Source of the DNA: an uncultured Rhizobiaceae group bacterium
GTDB taxonomy: Bacteria; Pseudomonadota; Alphaproteobacteria; Rhizobiales; Rhizobiaceae
DNA: 40,830 nucleotides
Reading direction: 5' to 3'
Assembly: GCA_938044775.1 (NCBI GenBank)
Contig: CALIOE010000089.1
Coordinates: forward strand, 1 to 40,830
Shown: piece by piece, positions 1 through 7,529 of the stretch
Position numbering within the stretch: position 1 is the stretch's first letter
Layout: each line of letters starts with the position of its first letter
Position numbers and translations under genes: made by a program
The notes under the pieces: model-generated
What the model was told of the DNA's origin: nothing
Seen by the model: only the letters and a program-made list of their open reading frames with translations
Databases searched by the model: none

Positions 1-597
1 ATCGAACTCAGGTGAGTCGTTTTCACTTCGCAAAAAATGAACCCGCGAAAATATGAGGTTCGACAAATAGCTCAGTTCCAGTATCTGCGCATCAGTCACG
101 CCCGCACTGTTTCCGGTGAACGAGACCGCGCCTAATCGGCCGTCAGGTAAATGAACGCTGAAAAAGACCCCATTGAAAATGCCGTTGCGCTGAAACAGTT
201 CCGTCGCCAAACCTCTCTGCCCTTCAGGGCGCACTTTGTTGATCTCACGGATATCGAAAACAAGTGGTTCGGTTGATGTCAGTAAATGAGCAATGATCGG
301 CGAATCCTGCAGCAGTTTGTTTTGATCATACTCCGCAACCATGAATCCAGGCCAATTGGACACAAGGCCGACCTGAGACAGATCGACGTCCTCATCCGTT
401 GGCAATCGCATCACCGAGAAATGTGGCAGGCCATAGTGGACGCCAACCCGGCCGCAGACATGAAACAGTTCATACTCGGTTTTCGACGCAGAAATAAGCC
501 GAGCAAAATCCACTTCCCCGGCATGCAAATGAATTATGTTTTCGCCCGGATTGTCCGCCAATTGTCCCGTTCCAATTCGTGGTCGAAGGATTGTCAT
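1..597 (-). CDS. LuxR-family regulator, autoinducer-binding domain (C-terminus off the left edge)
   Basis: An open frame of 199 codons runs from an ATG at 597, directly after an in-frame TGA, to the window edge without a stop. The sequence reads as the N-terminal ligand-binding domain of LuxR-type quorum-sensing regulators: a helix with EYELFHVCGR near residue 45, the block NWPGFMVAEYDQN near 81-93, QDSPI near 97-101 and the beta strand VFFSVHLPDGRLGAVSF near 144-160. The C-terminal DNA-binding domain would lie outside the window. By my alignment, the Trp that usually contacts the acyl-homoserine lactone (Trp57 in TraR) falls on Met86, while the Tyr (Tyr90) and Asp (Asp98) are present or shifted by one. 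No luxI synthase is visible here, so it may be a LuxR solo. The domain call is firm; the ligand is unknown. Confidence 0.8.
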   Translation of the reverse strand, partial: MTILRPRIGTGQLADNPGENIIHLHAGEVDFARLISASKTEYELFHVCGRVGVHYGLPHFSVMRLPTDEDVDLSQVGLVSNWPGFMVAEYDQNKLLQDSPIIAHLLTSTEPLVFDIREINKVRPEGQRGLATELFQRNGIFNGVFFSVHLPDGRLGAVSFTGNSAGVTDAQILELSYLSNLIFSRVHFLRSENDSPEFD

Positions 598-625
598 TCA
601 ACCAGGCCCCGGTTCGCCCCACGTT

Positions 626-631
626 ATTATA
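626..631 (-). promoter_or_regulatory. Possible -10 box (TATAAT) of the LuxR-type gene
   Basis: Read on the minus strand this hexamer is a perfect TATAAT, about 29 bases before the ATG at 597. No good TTGACA-like -35 is seen 17 bases upstream, so this is a weak promoter call based on one box only. Confidence 0.25.
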
Positions 632-811
632 TCACGAAGCGGAAGGTTAGTCTCTAGTATGCAGTTTGCAAATCGAACGATACACTTATGGGTTGAAGAT
701 CGGTCAAATCAGCATAAGGCATGTCAATTCGTTGACTTAACAGATTTTTGGACTGCGGCGATTTTGAAAAATGTCGACGGGTCCTGAGGAAGACGCGGCA
801 GGTGTAACCGC

Positions 812-1666
812 TCAGACCGCGCGCCGGATTGCCTTTGCCATCGCTTGCGCCAGATCTTGTGGCGCGTCAGGTCGAATGACGATCGATCTGTTGGAGGTAG
901 GCAGCGTCGGAAACCCGTCCCGTTCAGACAGGGACTTCATGTCAGGCTCGACATTGCTCTCATACAAGATTCCGATCGCAAAGCCGGCTCGGATCGCGGC
1001 CTTTAGGCTCATGATTCCACTGCATTCGAACGCAACACTATAACGGCGCCCCTGCTGTTCCAGCGCCGTCTTGGGCAACTCCCCCATCCAACAACCATGA
1101 TTGATCACCGCGAGTGGCACCGATTCAGATGGATGCAGTTGTACCGTCCTGTTCGCCGCCCAAACCGGCTTTTGCTTCAGAAACGATTCTCCTGCAACAT
1201 TGTCCGGACCCGAGCACACAGCGATGTCCAGGACGCCCTTGCGAATTGCATCGGGAAAAGCTGCTGTGCAGCCAGATGATGCTGAGACTTCAACGCCCGG
1301 ATTGGTTTGGGTGAAATCGGCTAACGTTCTTTCAAGTACCCCCTCATCGAAATCATCGGGGATACCCACCCTGATCTTGCCATTTAATGGCTGCTCAAAC
1401 ATCTTCTGCGCTCTGGCAAGGTCTGCAAGAATTTTCCGTGCCGGGAGCAAAAGCATCTCCCCATTTCGCGAAAGAGTCATTCCCTTCCCATCACGCACAA
1501 AAAGGGACGTTTTTAGCTCGTTTTCCAGTTTACGAACCTGCACGCTGATCGCCGACTGACTTCTGTTCAGCCGAGAAGCAGCAAGGGTCAAATTTCCACA
1601 ATTGGCAATCTCGACAAAGGTCCTGAGCAGGTTGCTATCGGCAACTGGGCGTTCTGTTTTTTTCAT
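812..1666 (-). CDS. LysR-family transcriptional regulator
   Basis: This is a 284-residue LysR-type regulator. The N-terminal winged helix-turn-helix covers about residues 10-70 (LRTFVEIANCGNLTLAASRL, then SQSAISVQVRKLE, then LFVRDGKGMTLS). It is followed by a linker helix and a periplasmic-binding-protein-like effector domain from about residue 95 (GKIRVGIPDDF). The length is slightly short but normal for the family. It is transcribed divergently from an EamA-type transporter gene, the classic arrangement in which the LysR protein controls the neighbouring exporter and itself from the shared 152-base region. That region holds two inverted repeats. The effector cannot be told from the sequence. 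Confidence 0.9.
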   Translation of the reverse strand: MKKTERPVADSNLLRTFVEIANCGNLTLAASRLNRSQSAISVQVRKLENELKTSLFVRDGKGMTLSRNGEMLLLPARKILADLARAQKMFEQPLNGKIRVGIPDDFDEGVLERTLADFTQTNPGVEVSASSGCTAAFPDAIRKGVLDIAVCSGPDNVAGESFLKQKPVWAANRTVQLHPSESVPLAVINHGCWMGELPKTALEQQGRRYSVAFECSGIMSLKAAIRAGFAIGILYESNVEPDMKSLSERDGFPTLPTSNRSIVIRPDAPQDLAQAMAKAIRRAV

Positions 1667-1682
1667 AGCATCATTCGCATCA

Positions 1683-1701
1683 TTTCATTTTTCTAATGAA
1701 A
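1683..1701. promoter_or_regulatory. Inverted repeat, candidate LysR operator
   Basis: TTTCATT and AATGAAA form a perfect 7-base inverted repeat with a 5-base spacer, starting 17 bases upstream of the LysR start codon. Position, dyad symmetry and AT-richness suit a LysR autoregulatory site. This is inference from position and symmetry only. Confidence 0.35.
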
Positions 1702-1725
1702 CCAAATCCCTCACACTGCAGCAAC

Positions 1726-1739
1726 TGCCGGAACCGGCA
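1726..1739. promoter_or_regulatory. Inverted repeat TGCCGG-AA-CCGGCA
   Basis: This is a perfect 6-base dyad with a 2-base centre, in the middle of the LysR/EamA divergent region. It could be a second operator or a hairpin in the leader of the transporter mRNA. Confidence 0.25.
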
Positions 1740-1818
1740 CCTTCGGCTTTCGGATTGAGTTGCGGGTCAAGCCGGGAGCCGCACGAAACTCAGCTTGACA
1801 CACAAAGGGAGCAGTTGG

Positions 1819-2706
1819 ATGAGCGCAAAAGGGCCCACTTGGCTCGTTTTTGCCCCGGGCATCTTTCTTGTGATGTGGTCCACGGGCTACGTCGCAGCAA
1901 AATTCGGTCTTGGCTACATCGAACCGATGACATTTCTGACGCTGCGTTTTGCCTGCGTCGTTGCCATTATGGCAATCCTGTTCGCCATATTGCGCCCACC
2001 TCTGCCAAAATCAGGTCCTGAGTGGACGCATCTGGCAATTGTCGGGTTCATGCTTCAGGCAATGTATTTCGGCATGTGCTACATGTCGTTCAACGCTGGA
2101 CTTTCAGTTGGCACACTGGCCCTGATCCTGGCCATGCAACCCATCATCGTTGGCCTTGTCGCACCTAAATGGAGCGGCGAATCCGTGGGATGGCGCCGCT
2201 GGGCTGGCCTTCTTCTGGGCCTGACTGGCGCTGTTATCGTCATCGCAGCAAGATCAGAAATTGCAACGCCCTCACCATCGGGATTTGTTTTTGCCTCTCT
2301 GGCGCTCTTCGGGATCACTGGAGGATCACTTTGGGAGAAACGTTTCGGAGTCTCACACCATCCTGTCACATCGAATCTGGTTGGATTCGCCGCCGGCTTG
2401 CTGGGTGTGGCTCCTTTCATGATTGCCTTTGAATCGATGGAGATCGTCTGGACATGGCAGCTCGTCGGGTCCTTGGTTTATCTGATTGTTGCAAGCTCAT
2501 TGATTGCCATTGGATTGTTGCTTGCAATGATCCGTGCAGGAGAAATCTCCAGGGTTTCGGCACTCTTTTTTCTCGTTCCCCCGATGGCTGCGGCCGTGGC
2601 CTGGATCGTGCTGGACGAGATCATGCCTCCGCTTGCCTGGATCGGCATGGCTGTCGCAGGCCTGGGTGTATTCATGGCGACCAGCAAGAAGCATGAGACC
2701 GCCTAG
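1819..2706 (+). CDS. EamA/DMT-superfamily transporter
   Basis: This 295-residue hydrophobic protein has about ten predicted membrane helices in two repeats of five, typical of the EamA (DUF6) drug/metabolite transporter superfamily. The first helix carries the usual FLVMWSTGYVAAKFG pattern, and the last repeat shows LFFLVPPMAAAVAWIVLDE. I chose the ATG at 1819 because a GGGAG ribosome-binding site stands 7-8 bases upstream. A TTG codon 24 bases earlier is in frame but has no comparable site. Members export amino acids, metabolites or toxic compounds across the inner membrane. The divergent LysR gene is the likely regulator. The substrate is unknown. Confidence 0.9.
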   Translation: MSAKGPTWLVFAPGIFLVMWSTGYVAAKFGLGYIEPMTFLTLRFACVVAIMAILFAILRPPLPKSGPEWTHLAIVGFMLQAMYFGMCYMSFNAGLSVGTLALILAMQPIIVGLVAPKWSGESVGWRRWAGLLLGLTGAVIVIAARSEIATPSPSGFVFASLALFGITGGSLWEKRFGVSHHPVTSNLVGFAAGLLGVAPFMIAFESMEIVWTWQLVGSLVYLIVASSLIAIGLLLAMIRAGEISRVSALFFLVPPMAAAVAWIVLDEIMPPLAWIGMAVAGLGVFMATSKKHETA

Positions 2707-2814
2707 CACTCTGATCAACTGAACAAACCAACGAGTTCACTGGCCAATGCGGGCGCCTCCGGCAACGTGCCCGGGCTTGCATTCCTGAACAACTCGAAGA
2801 GCCGTTTTGAATAC

Positions 2815-2834
2815 ACAACTGAAACAATCGAAAC
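2815..2834. promoter_or_regulatory. TGAAACA-type motif upstream of the small exported protein
   Basis: The 12 bases ACAACTGAAACA at 2815-2826 are identical to 6477-6488 in the control region between the histidine kinase and hydrolase genes. A second GAAAC follows with a 9-base period (2821 and 2830), matching the 9-base period of TGTTTCA at 6373 and 6382. It lies about 100 bases upstream of the ATG at 2930. I infer a binding site for the response regulator encoded at 3362-4078. Confidence 0.4.
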
Positions 2835-2929
2835 TTTTTAACAGCGGAGCTGAAAAACCACTGCAACTTGAGCAGCGCATATATCTCGTCATTGGAACAG
2901 CAACCAATTCTCTTGAAAGGAGAGCCCCA

Positions 2930-3268
2930 ATGTCGAAGAAACTCGCAGCAGCAATCGCGGTAGCAGCCGGTGTCCTGATCATGCCGAACATGGCCCAAGC
3001 CAATGGCGTTGTCAGCAATCTGCAATCAATCTCAAATATCGGCCAAGTTCACCAGATCAAAAACAACGGCCATCACAACCACCGCCGTGCGCGGCACAAT
3101 CGCCACAAAAAACATCGTCACTTTGGCGGGCATTTCTACTTCGGACACGACTATTATGGCCGTCCCTCCTACCACTCATGTCGCCGTCTGAAGCGCAGGG
3201 CCTACGCCACCGGCTCTCGCTATTGGTGGAAGAGATATCGTCGTTGCATGAACCGCAATTACTACTAA
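2930..3268 (+). CDS. Small exported His/Arg/Tyr-rich protein of unknown function
   Basis: The gene encodes 112 residues and is preceded by a strong AAAGGAG ribosome-binding site. Residues 1-24 form a clear Sec signal peptide (MSKKL, an Ala/Val-rich core, then MAQA before the probable cleavage). The mature part is strongly basic. It has a His/Asn/Arg-rich stretch from about residue 46 (NNGHHNHRRARHNRHKKHRH), then a Gly/Tyr/Phe/His segment and a C-terminal half rich in Tyr and Arg with two Cys (HSCRRLKRR and YRRCMNRNYY). The His density suggests metal or polyanion binding, but I recognise no defined family. It is convergent with the response regulator gene, and its upstream region shares a motif with the kinase promoter region. 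It may therefore be an output of that two-component system. Confidence 0.75.
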   Translation: MSKKLAAAIAVAAGVLIMPNMAQANGVVSNLQSISNIGQVHQIKNNGHHNHRRARHNRHKKHRHFGGHFYFGHDYYGRPSYHSCRRLKRRAYATGSRYWWKRYRRCMNRNYY

Positions 3269-3289
3269 CAGCGCGTGCATTCTGACGAT

Positions 3290-3328
3290 GAGGCGCGGGG
3301 TTCCCTCCCTCGCGTCTCAACTGTTTTT
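3290..3328 (+). terminator. Rho-independent terminator after the small exported protein
   Basis: GAGGCGCGGG (3290-3299) pairs with CTCGCGTCTC (3309-3318) over ten positions including two G-T pairs, with a 9-base loop. A run of five T follows at 3324-3328. It lies 22 bases after the stop codon. A wider complementary pair, GCGTGCA and TGCACGC, encloses it. Confidence 0.55.
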
Positions 3329-3361
3329 GTCTGTGCACGCTTCGCTGCAGATTGGGGGTGA

Positions 3362-4078
3362 TTAGTTTTCAGGGTCGTACAGGTAACCGAGTCCGCGAAC
3401 AGTTTTGATGATCGAGGGCTTTTCCGGGTTTTTCTCAATCTTGCGCCTCAGCCGTGAAATGCGAATATCGATACTTCTGTCGAACGGGTCCCACGAACGG
3501 TCATGTGCCTGTTCCAGTATCTGGTCACGATTAAGAACACGCCCCTTATTCTCTGCAAATACTTTCAACAGATTGAATTCCATGGCTGTCAATTGCAGCT
3601 CAGCGCCATCCGCCGACACCATCTTAGCGGCCTCGATATTCAACACATAATCGCCAAACTGTGCTGCATCGACCTTCGTAGAGGGGGCACTCGCTGTGCT
3701 CGCTTCCCCCTTTCGGCGCAAGACCGCCTTAATTCGAGCCTCCAGTTCACGCAGGTCCACGGGTTTGCCGAGGTAGTCGTCAGCCCCCATTTCAAGACCA
3801 ACGATCCTGTCGATCACTTCACCGGCAGCAGTCAGCATCACAACAGCTACCTGATTTTCTGCACGCAGCGATCGTAGCACTGCCAGCCCGTCTTCGCCGG
3901 GCATGTTGATATCGAGCACAATGAGATCAATTCCGCCAGAAGCCAGAACGGCGCGAAGCTCGTCAGCATTGGCCGCCGTCGATACCTTAAAGCCTCTTTT
4001 GCCGAGATATTCCTCGACCATTTCGCGTACGTCTAACTCGTCATCGCAGACCAGAATGCGCGTGTTTTCGATTTCCAT
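3362..4078 (-). CDS. OmpR/PhoB-family response regulator
   Basis: This is a 238-residue two-domain response regulator. The receiver domain spans about residues 7-118, with the acidic pocket at Asp12-Asp13, the phospho-acceptor Asp56 (LIVLDINMP) and the conserved Lys105 (LGKPVDL). The C-terminal winged-helix DNA-binding domain spans about 140-236 (LTAMEFNLLKVF, then RSIDIRISRLRRKIE, then IKTVRGLGYLY). Its ATG follows directly on the TAG stop of the hybrid kinase gene with no spacing, so the two are translationally coupled and very likely form a cognate pair. It probably acts on the TGTTTCA/TGAAACA heptamers found upstream of the kinase operon and of the small exported protein. Confidence 0.93.
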   Translation of the reverse strand: MEIENTRILVCDDELDVREMVEEYLGKRGFKVSTAANADELRAVLASGGIDLIVLDINMPGEDGLAVLRSLRAENQVAVVMLTAAGEVIDRIVGLEMGADDYLGKPVDLRELEARIKAVLRRKGEASTASAPSTKVDAAQFGDYVLNIEAAKMVSADGAELQLTAMEFNLLKVFAENKGRVLNRDQILEQAHDRSWDPFDRSIDIRISRLRRKIEKNPEKPSIIKTVRGLGYLYDPEN

Positions 4079-6319
4079 CTATTCAGCTTTCGTATCGCTT
4101 AGGAGTCCGTAAACGAGCTTGCGCAACTCGTCTGGGGATACCGGCTTTTCAAGAAAAGGTCGCTGCGATTCCTTGAGGAACTTTTGTGACGACACTCCCA
4201 TGGTGTCGCCGGTGATAAATGCGGTTCGATCAACAAGATATGGGAACTGCTCAGCAAGCAGGTCAAACACGCCACGGCCATCCACATCGGGCATATTAAG
4301 GTCGCTAAGAACAACGTCGTATTGCTGCTGCCCCAGACAGTCTACCGCACGCTTGCCAGAATTGGCGAGGTCAACTGAGAAGCCCTCTTTAACCAGCACC
4401 TCGGCGACAAATTCACCAACATCGGGCTCGTCATCAACCACCAATATCCTTTGGGAATTCTTCACCACGCGGCCAGTAGAACCCGTAGCATAGCCTTGCT
4501 CATCGCGCGCTGCGATCGGCAGGGTAATGCAGAAACAACTGCCGTTTCGATGACCGGGATCCAGCCAGATCTTGCCGCCATGTGAATGTATGATCCTGTG
4601 GCAGAAGGCGAGACCGATGCCGGTTCCGTCGCCCACTTCCTTGGTCGTAAAGAAGGGCTCAAAAATCCTGCCGCGTATGTTTTCAGGGATTCCCGGACCA
4701 TTGTCTCTGACCGTAATTTTTATGCTGTCGCGCCGCTTGTGCTTGCGGGCAATAACCTCAATTTTGTCACCCTCTCCAGATTTTCTGATGGCATGCTGAG
4801 CGTTGATGACCAGATTGATAATGACCTGTGTTATCTGATCGGCGTCAGCCAATATTTCAGGAAGCGAGTCCGGGACATTCGATGCAACACTGAGGCCGTC
4901 CTGAGATGTTCCGTATCCGGCAACGTCCACTGAAGTGGTTATCACAGACTTCAGATCGACTGGCTCCATTTTTGTCGGCTGCTGCCGCGCCATGGCCAGA
5001 AACGTTTTGACGATTTTAGCGCACCGCTCCGCGGCATTGCTGATCTTCTCAATACGTCGGAGTGTTTCTTCATCCTCGGCTTCCTCGCGCAGCATCAAAG
5101 AATGCCCGACGACGATGGACAAAGGGTTGTTCAACTCATGCGCCACGCCGGCAAGCAGTTCACCGAGCGCCGACATCTTCTCGTTCTGAAACAACAACTC
5201 CCGCTGGCTTGTAAGCTCCTCCTGAAGGGCCAGTTCCTCGGTCAGGTCGCGGGTACTGGAAACGATAACTTCTTCGCCATCAAACTCAATCAGTTGAGCC
5301 GAGGCCGCTCCCCAAAAACGCTCGCCCTTTGCGTTCAGGTATTCAGCTTTGCGATTTCTGACCGTCCCGTGTTTTCGCAATTCTTTCAGATACGCAACGC
5401 GCTCTTCCGGATCAACGTAGTATGACTTGGCTTCGAAACTGCCGCCAAATAACGCCAGCGTTTCGGGGCTTCGAAAAAGCGTCTCTCCGGACTCGGCCTT
5501 GCTCATCTGCAGGGGAACCGGACAGGCTTCGAGAACCTGCTGAATCAGAGCCTGCGCTTTGATCTCTTGAGTCAGATCTATGACGCTTGTTACGATCACT
5601 TCCTCGCCACGATATTCGGCAAAGCGAGCTGAGATGGAGGCCGGGAACACATGCCCCCTTGCTTTGATGTTCAGTCGGTAGCTGTCGACGCGTCCGTCCG
5701 ACAGCATTTGGGTTACAAAATCAGCACGTTCGTCCGTATCTACGTAGTGCTCTCGTGCCGACTTGGTGTTGCCGAACAACTCCAGTGCTGCGGGAGACCG
5801 ATATAGGATTTGCCCGTCTCCCGTGCGTGCCATGATCACCACCGCAGAGCTCGCATCAAGAACCGTACGAATAAGCAGATCGCCGTCTCTTTCTGCCAGC
5901 TCAGCCTTCTTTCGCTCGGTAATGTCGGTTCGGGTGACAACAAATCCGCCGAACTTGGTCGGGTGGGTCGATACCAGATAGAGCGAACCGTCGGTGTGTT
6001 GCAGTTCGTATTCATCGACGTAGTCGTGAGTCGTCTCAAGGCGATCCGCGACCCACTCATCCTCCCTGCCTATCGCTTCTGTGTAGACCCCGCGGCGGGC
6101 AGTTTCCCGCATCAGGATTTCCCAATCAAGGCCGGGCACCAGAAGGTCCGCGACAGCGCTGTTCATTTCCCGATAGCGCTCGTTGCAAATGACCAACCGA
6201 CGGTCGTCGTCATAAAGTGCAAAACCTTCGCTCAGCGATTCAATTGCGTCCTGCAGCAGATCCCTCGCCCGGCGAAGGTCCATTTCGGTGTCGTCTTTTG
6301 TGTTTTGGTCGCCTGCCAT
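4079..6319 (-). CDS. Hybrid sensor histidine kinase with three PAS-type domains and a C-terminal receiver
   Basis: This 746-residue kinase has no membrane helix that I can see, so it is probably cytoplasmic. Order: a PAS-7 type domain at about 20-135 (SEGFALYDDDRRLVICNERYREM, then DITERKKAE), two more PAS-like domains at about 150-250 and 260-362, a HisKA domain with phospho-acceptor His394 (GVAHELNNPL), and an HATPase domain. The last shows Asn506 in the N box, DNGPGIP at 539-545 and GDGTGIGL near 563-570. A receiver domain with Asp673 (VVLSDLNMP) and Lys725 closes the protein. The two inner PAS domains resemble each other (LYRSPAALELFG versus LFRSPETLALFG), suggesting internal duplication. 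It is first in an operon with the response regulator at 3362-4078. The signal is unknown; a soluble multi-PAS sensor suggests redox, oxygen or a small ligand. Confidence 0.93.
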   Translation of the reverse strand: MAGDQNTKDDTEMDLRRARDLLQDAIESLSEGFALYDDDRRLVICNERYREMNSAVADLLVPGLDWEILMRETARRGVYTEAIGREDEWVADRLETTHDYVDEYELQHTDGSLYLVSTHPTKFGGFVVTRTDITERKKAELAERDGDLLIRTVLDASSAVVIMARTGDGQILYRSPAALELFGNTKSAREHYVDTDERADFVTQMLSDGRVDSYRLNIKARGHVFPASISARFAEYRGEEVIVTSVIDLTQEIKAQALIQQVLEACPVPLQMSKAESGETLFRSPETLALFGGSFEAKSYYVDPEERVAYLKELRKHGTVRNRKAEYLNAKGERFWGAASAQLIEFDGEEVIVSSTRDLTEELALQEELTSQRELLFQNEKMSALGELLAGVAHELNNPLSIVVGHSLMLREEAEDEETLRRIEKISNAAERCAKIVKTFLAMARQQPTKMEPVDLKSVITTSVDVAGYGTSQDGLSVASNVPDSLPEILADADQITQVIINLVINAQHAIRKSGEGDKIEVIARKHKRRDSIKITVRDNGPGIPENIRGRIFEPFFTTKEVGDGTGIGLAFCHRIIHSHGGKIWLDPGHRNGSCFCITLPIAARDEQGYATGSTGRVVKNSQRILVVDDEPDVGEFVAEVLVKEGFSVDLANSGKRAVDCLGQQQYDVVLSDLNMPDVDGRGVFDLLAEQFPYLVDRTAFITGDTMGVSSQKFLKESQRPFLEKPVSPDELRKLVYGLLSDTKAE

Positions 6320-6340
6320 GAAAAGTTTCTATCTTGCCTG

Positions 6341-6521
6341 TGTTTCAATTGGTTTTCAGCACCTGTGGCGATTGTTTCAATTGTTTCAGCTTCAACAGCC
6401 ATGAATGTTCAAAGTTCCCATCAAGCAATTGATTTAAATGAACAAATAATTATCCCACCGTCAGCGCACCGAAATAACAACTGAAACACGAAACGACCCG
6501 TCACGACAACAAGCTGAAACA
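6341..6521. promoter_or_regulatory. Cluster of five TGTTTCA/TGAAACA heptamers between divergent kinase and hydrolase genes
   Basis: TGTTTCA occurs at 6341-6347, 6373-6379 and 6382-6388. Its reverse complement TGAAACA occurs at 6482-6488 and 6515-6521. The outer pair extends to a perfect 11-base inverted repeat, TGTTTCAGCTT at 6382-6392 against AAGCTGAAACA at 6511-6521. About five copies of a given heptamer would be expected by chance in the whole window on both strands, so five in 181 bases is strongly clustered. The arms face the two divergent operons, as expected for a shared regulator. An imperfect FNR-like dyad (TTGAT-N4-ATGAA at 6429-6442) lies between them. The regulator is inferred to be the adjacent OmpR-type protein. 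Confidence 0.5.
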
Positions 6522-6569
6522 CCCCTGCTGCATTTTGTGATCATCGCAAAACGCAACAGGAGCAGTTCG

Positions 6570-7406
6570 ATGACGACAACTACAAACCATTCGCACACAC
6601 TGGGCGCTCCAGTCGTTGCGCTTCATTCATCCGCATCAAACAGCACGCAGTGGAGAAATCTGCTGACAGCGCTCTGCGACCGGCACGAAACCTTCGCATT
6701 CGATCTTCCAGGCTATGGTGACAAATCAGATCCTGAAAGTACGACATCTGAAATGAGCGATGTTGCATTGGGCATCGTCGGCGAAATCGAACTCATGGGT
6801 GAGCCGGTCCATCTGGTTGGTCATTCCTATGGTGGCTCTGTCGCGGTCAAAATTTCCTTGATGAGACCCGATCTGGTCAAGAGTCTGACACTCTACGAGC
6901 CAGCGATATTTCACCTGCTGGACAACGACACTCCGTCGGATCAGATGCTTTTGGCCGGTCTGCGTTCGATAGAAACGTCACTGAGGCAAGAGAGTGCTGC
7001 CGGAAGACCCGATTTGGGCATGAAGGCGTTTGTCGAATTCTGGAACAGTCACGGCACATGGGAAGGCCTGTCAGACAAGCTCCAAAACGCGCTTGCCCTT
7101 GCTGCTCCTGTTGTTCTCGCCGATTTCAACCGGTGCTTTGGCGAAGACTGGACAATCGAAGCTCTTTCATCGCTGACGATGCCGGTTCAGGTGCTTATGG
7201 GGATGGACTCTCCCTCCATCGCGCAACGCACAGCAACATTGGTATTCGAGAGTGTCCAGGCGGCCGAGCTCGTGATGTTGCCGGGTCTTGGACACATGGC
7301 TCCAATTCATGCGTGCGAATGGGTGAACCCCCGCATCAGCCAACACATCGCCAGGGCGGAGCGTTGTGCAGAGAGCTTCAGCTGGCCGCAGCAGGTTGCA
7401 GCCTGA
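6570..7406 (+). CDS. Alpha/beta-fold hydrolase
   Basis: The protein has 278 residues from the ATG at 6570, which has an AGGAG site 8 bases upstream; a GTG at 6537 is in frame but lacks one. The alpha/beta-hydrolase fold is shown by an HSSAS oxyanion region near residue 19, the nucleophile elbow GHSYGG with Ser86, a probable acid at Asp213 (MGMDSP) and catalytic His242 (GLGHMAPIH). Such enzymes cleave esters, lactones, C-C bonds or halides; the substrate cannot be read from the sequence. A methyltransferase gene follows after 35 bases, so the two are likely cotranscribed. The gene is divergent from the kinase operon and shares its motif-rich control region. Confidence 0.88.
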   Translation: MTTTTNHSHTLGAPVVALHSSASNSTQWRNLLTALCDRHETFAFDLPGYGDKSDPESTTSEMSDVALGIVGEIELMGEPVHLVGHSYGGSVAVKISLMRPDLVKSLTLYEPAIFHLLDNDTPSDQMLLAGLRSIETSLRQESAAGRPDLGMKAFVEFWNSHGTWEGLSDKLQNALALAAPVVLADFNRCFGEDWTIEALSSLTMPVQVLMGMDSPSIAQRTATLVFESVQAAELVMLPGLGHMAPIHACEWVNPRISQHIARAERCAESFSWPQQVAA

Positions 7407-7428
7407 AGTCGAACCTCACTATCCGCAG

Positions 7429-7529
7429 AAAGGAAACGATCATGAACATGCTCAATTTCAACTCACCTCTCCGCCTCTTGGCGGGTGCATCTCGCCGAAC
7501 CCCGCAACAGCCTCAGTCAAAGGAAACGA
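7429..7529 (+). repeat. In-phase duplicated ribosome-binding segment AAAGGAAACGA
   Basis: The 11 bases AAAGGAAACGA occur at 7429-7439 and again at 7519-7529, exactly 90 bases apart. Each copy stands just upstream of an in-frame ATG (7442 and 7532). The methyltransferase therefore has two equally good translation starts differing by 30 residues. Confidence 0.6.

Noticed and set aside
286..657. Plus-strand frame across the LuxR-type gene
   Set aside because: The opposite strand encodes a coherent LuxR autoinducer-binding domain; this frame is its antisense shadow.
6429..6442. FNR/FixK-like box TTGAT-N4-ATGAA
   Set aside because: One of the conserved bases is wrong and no other such box was found near the globin or cytochrome c' genes; kept only as a remark.
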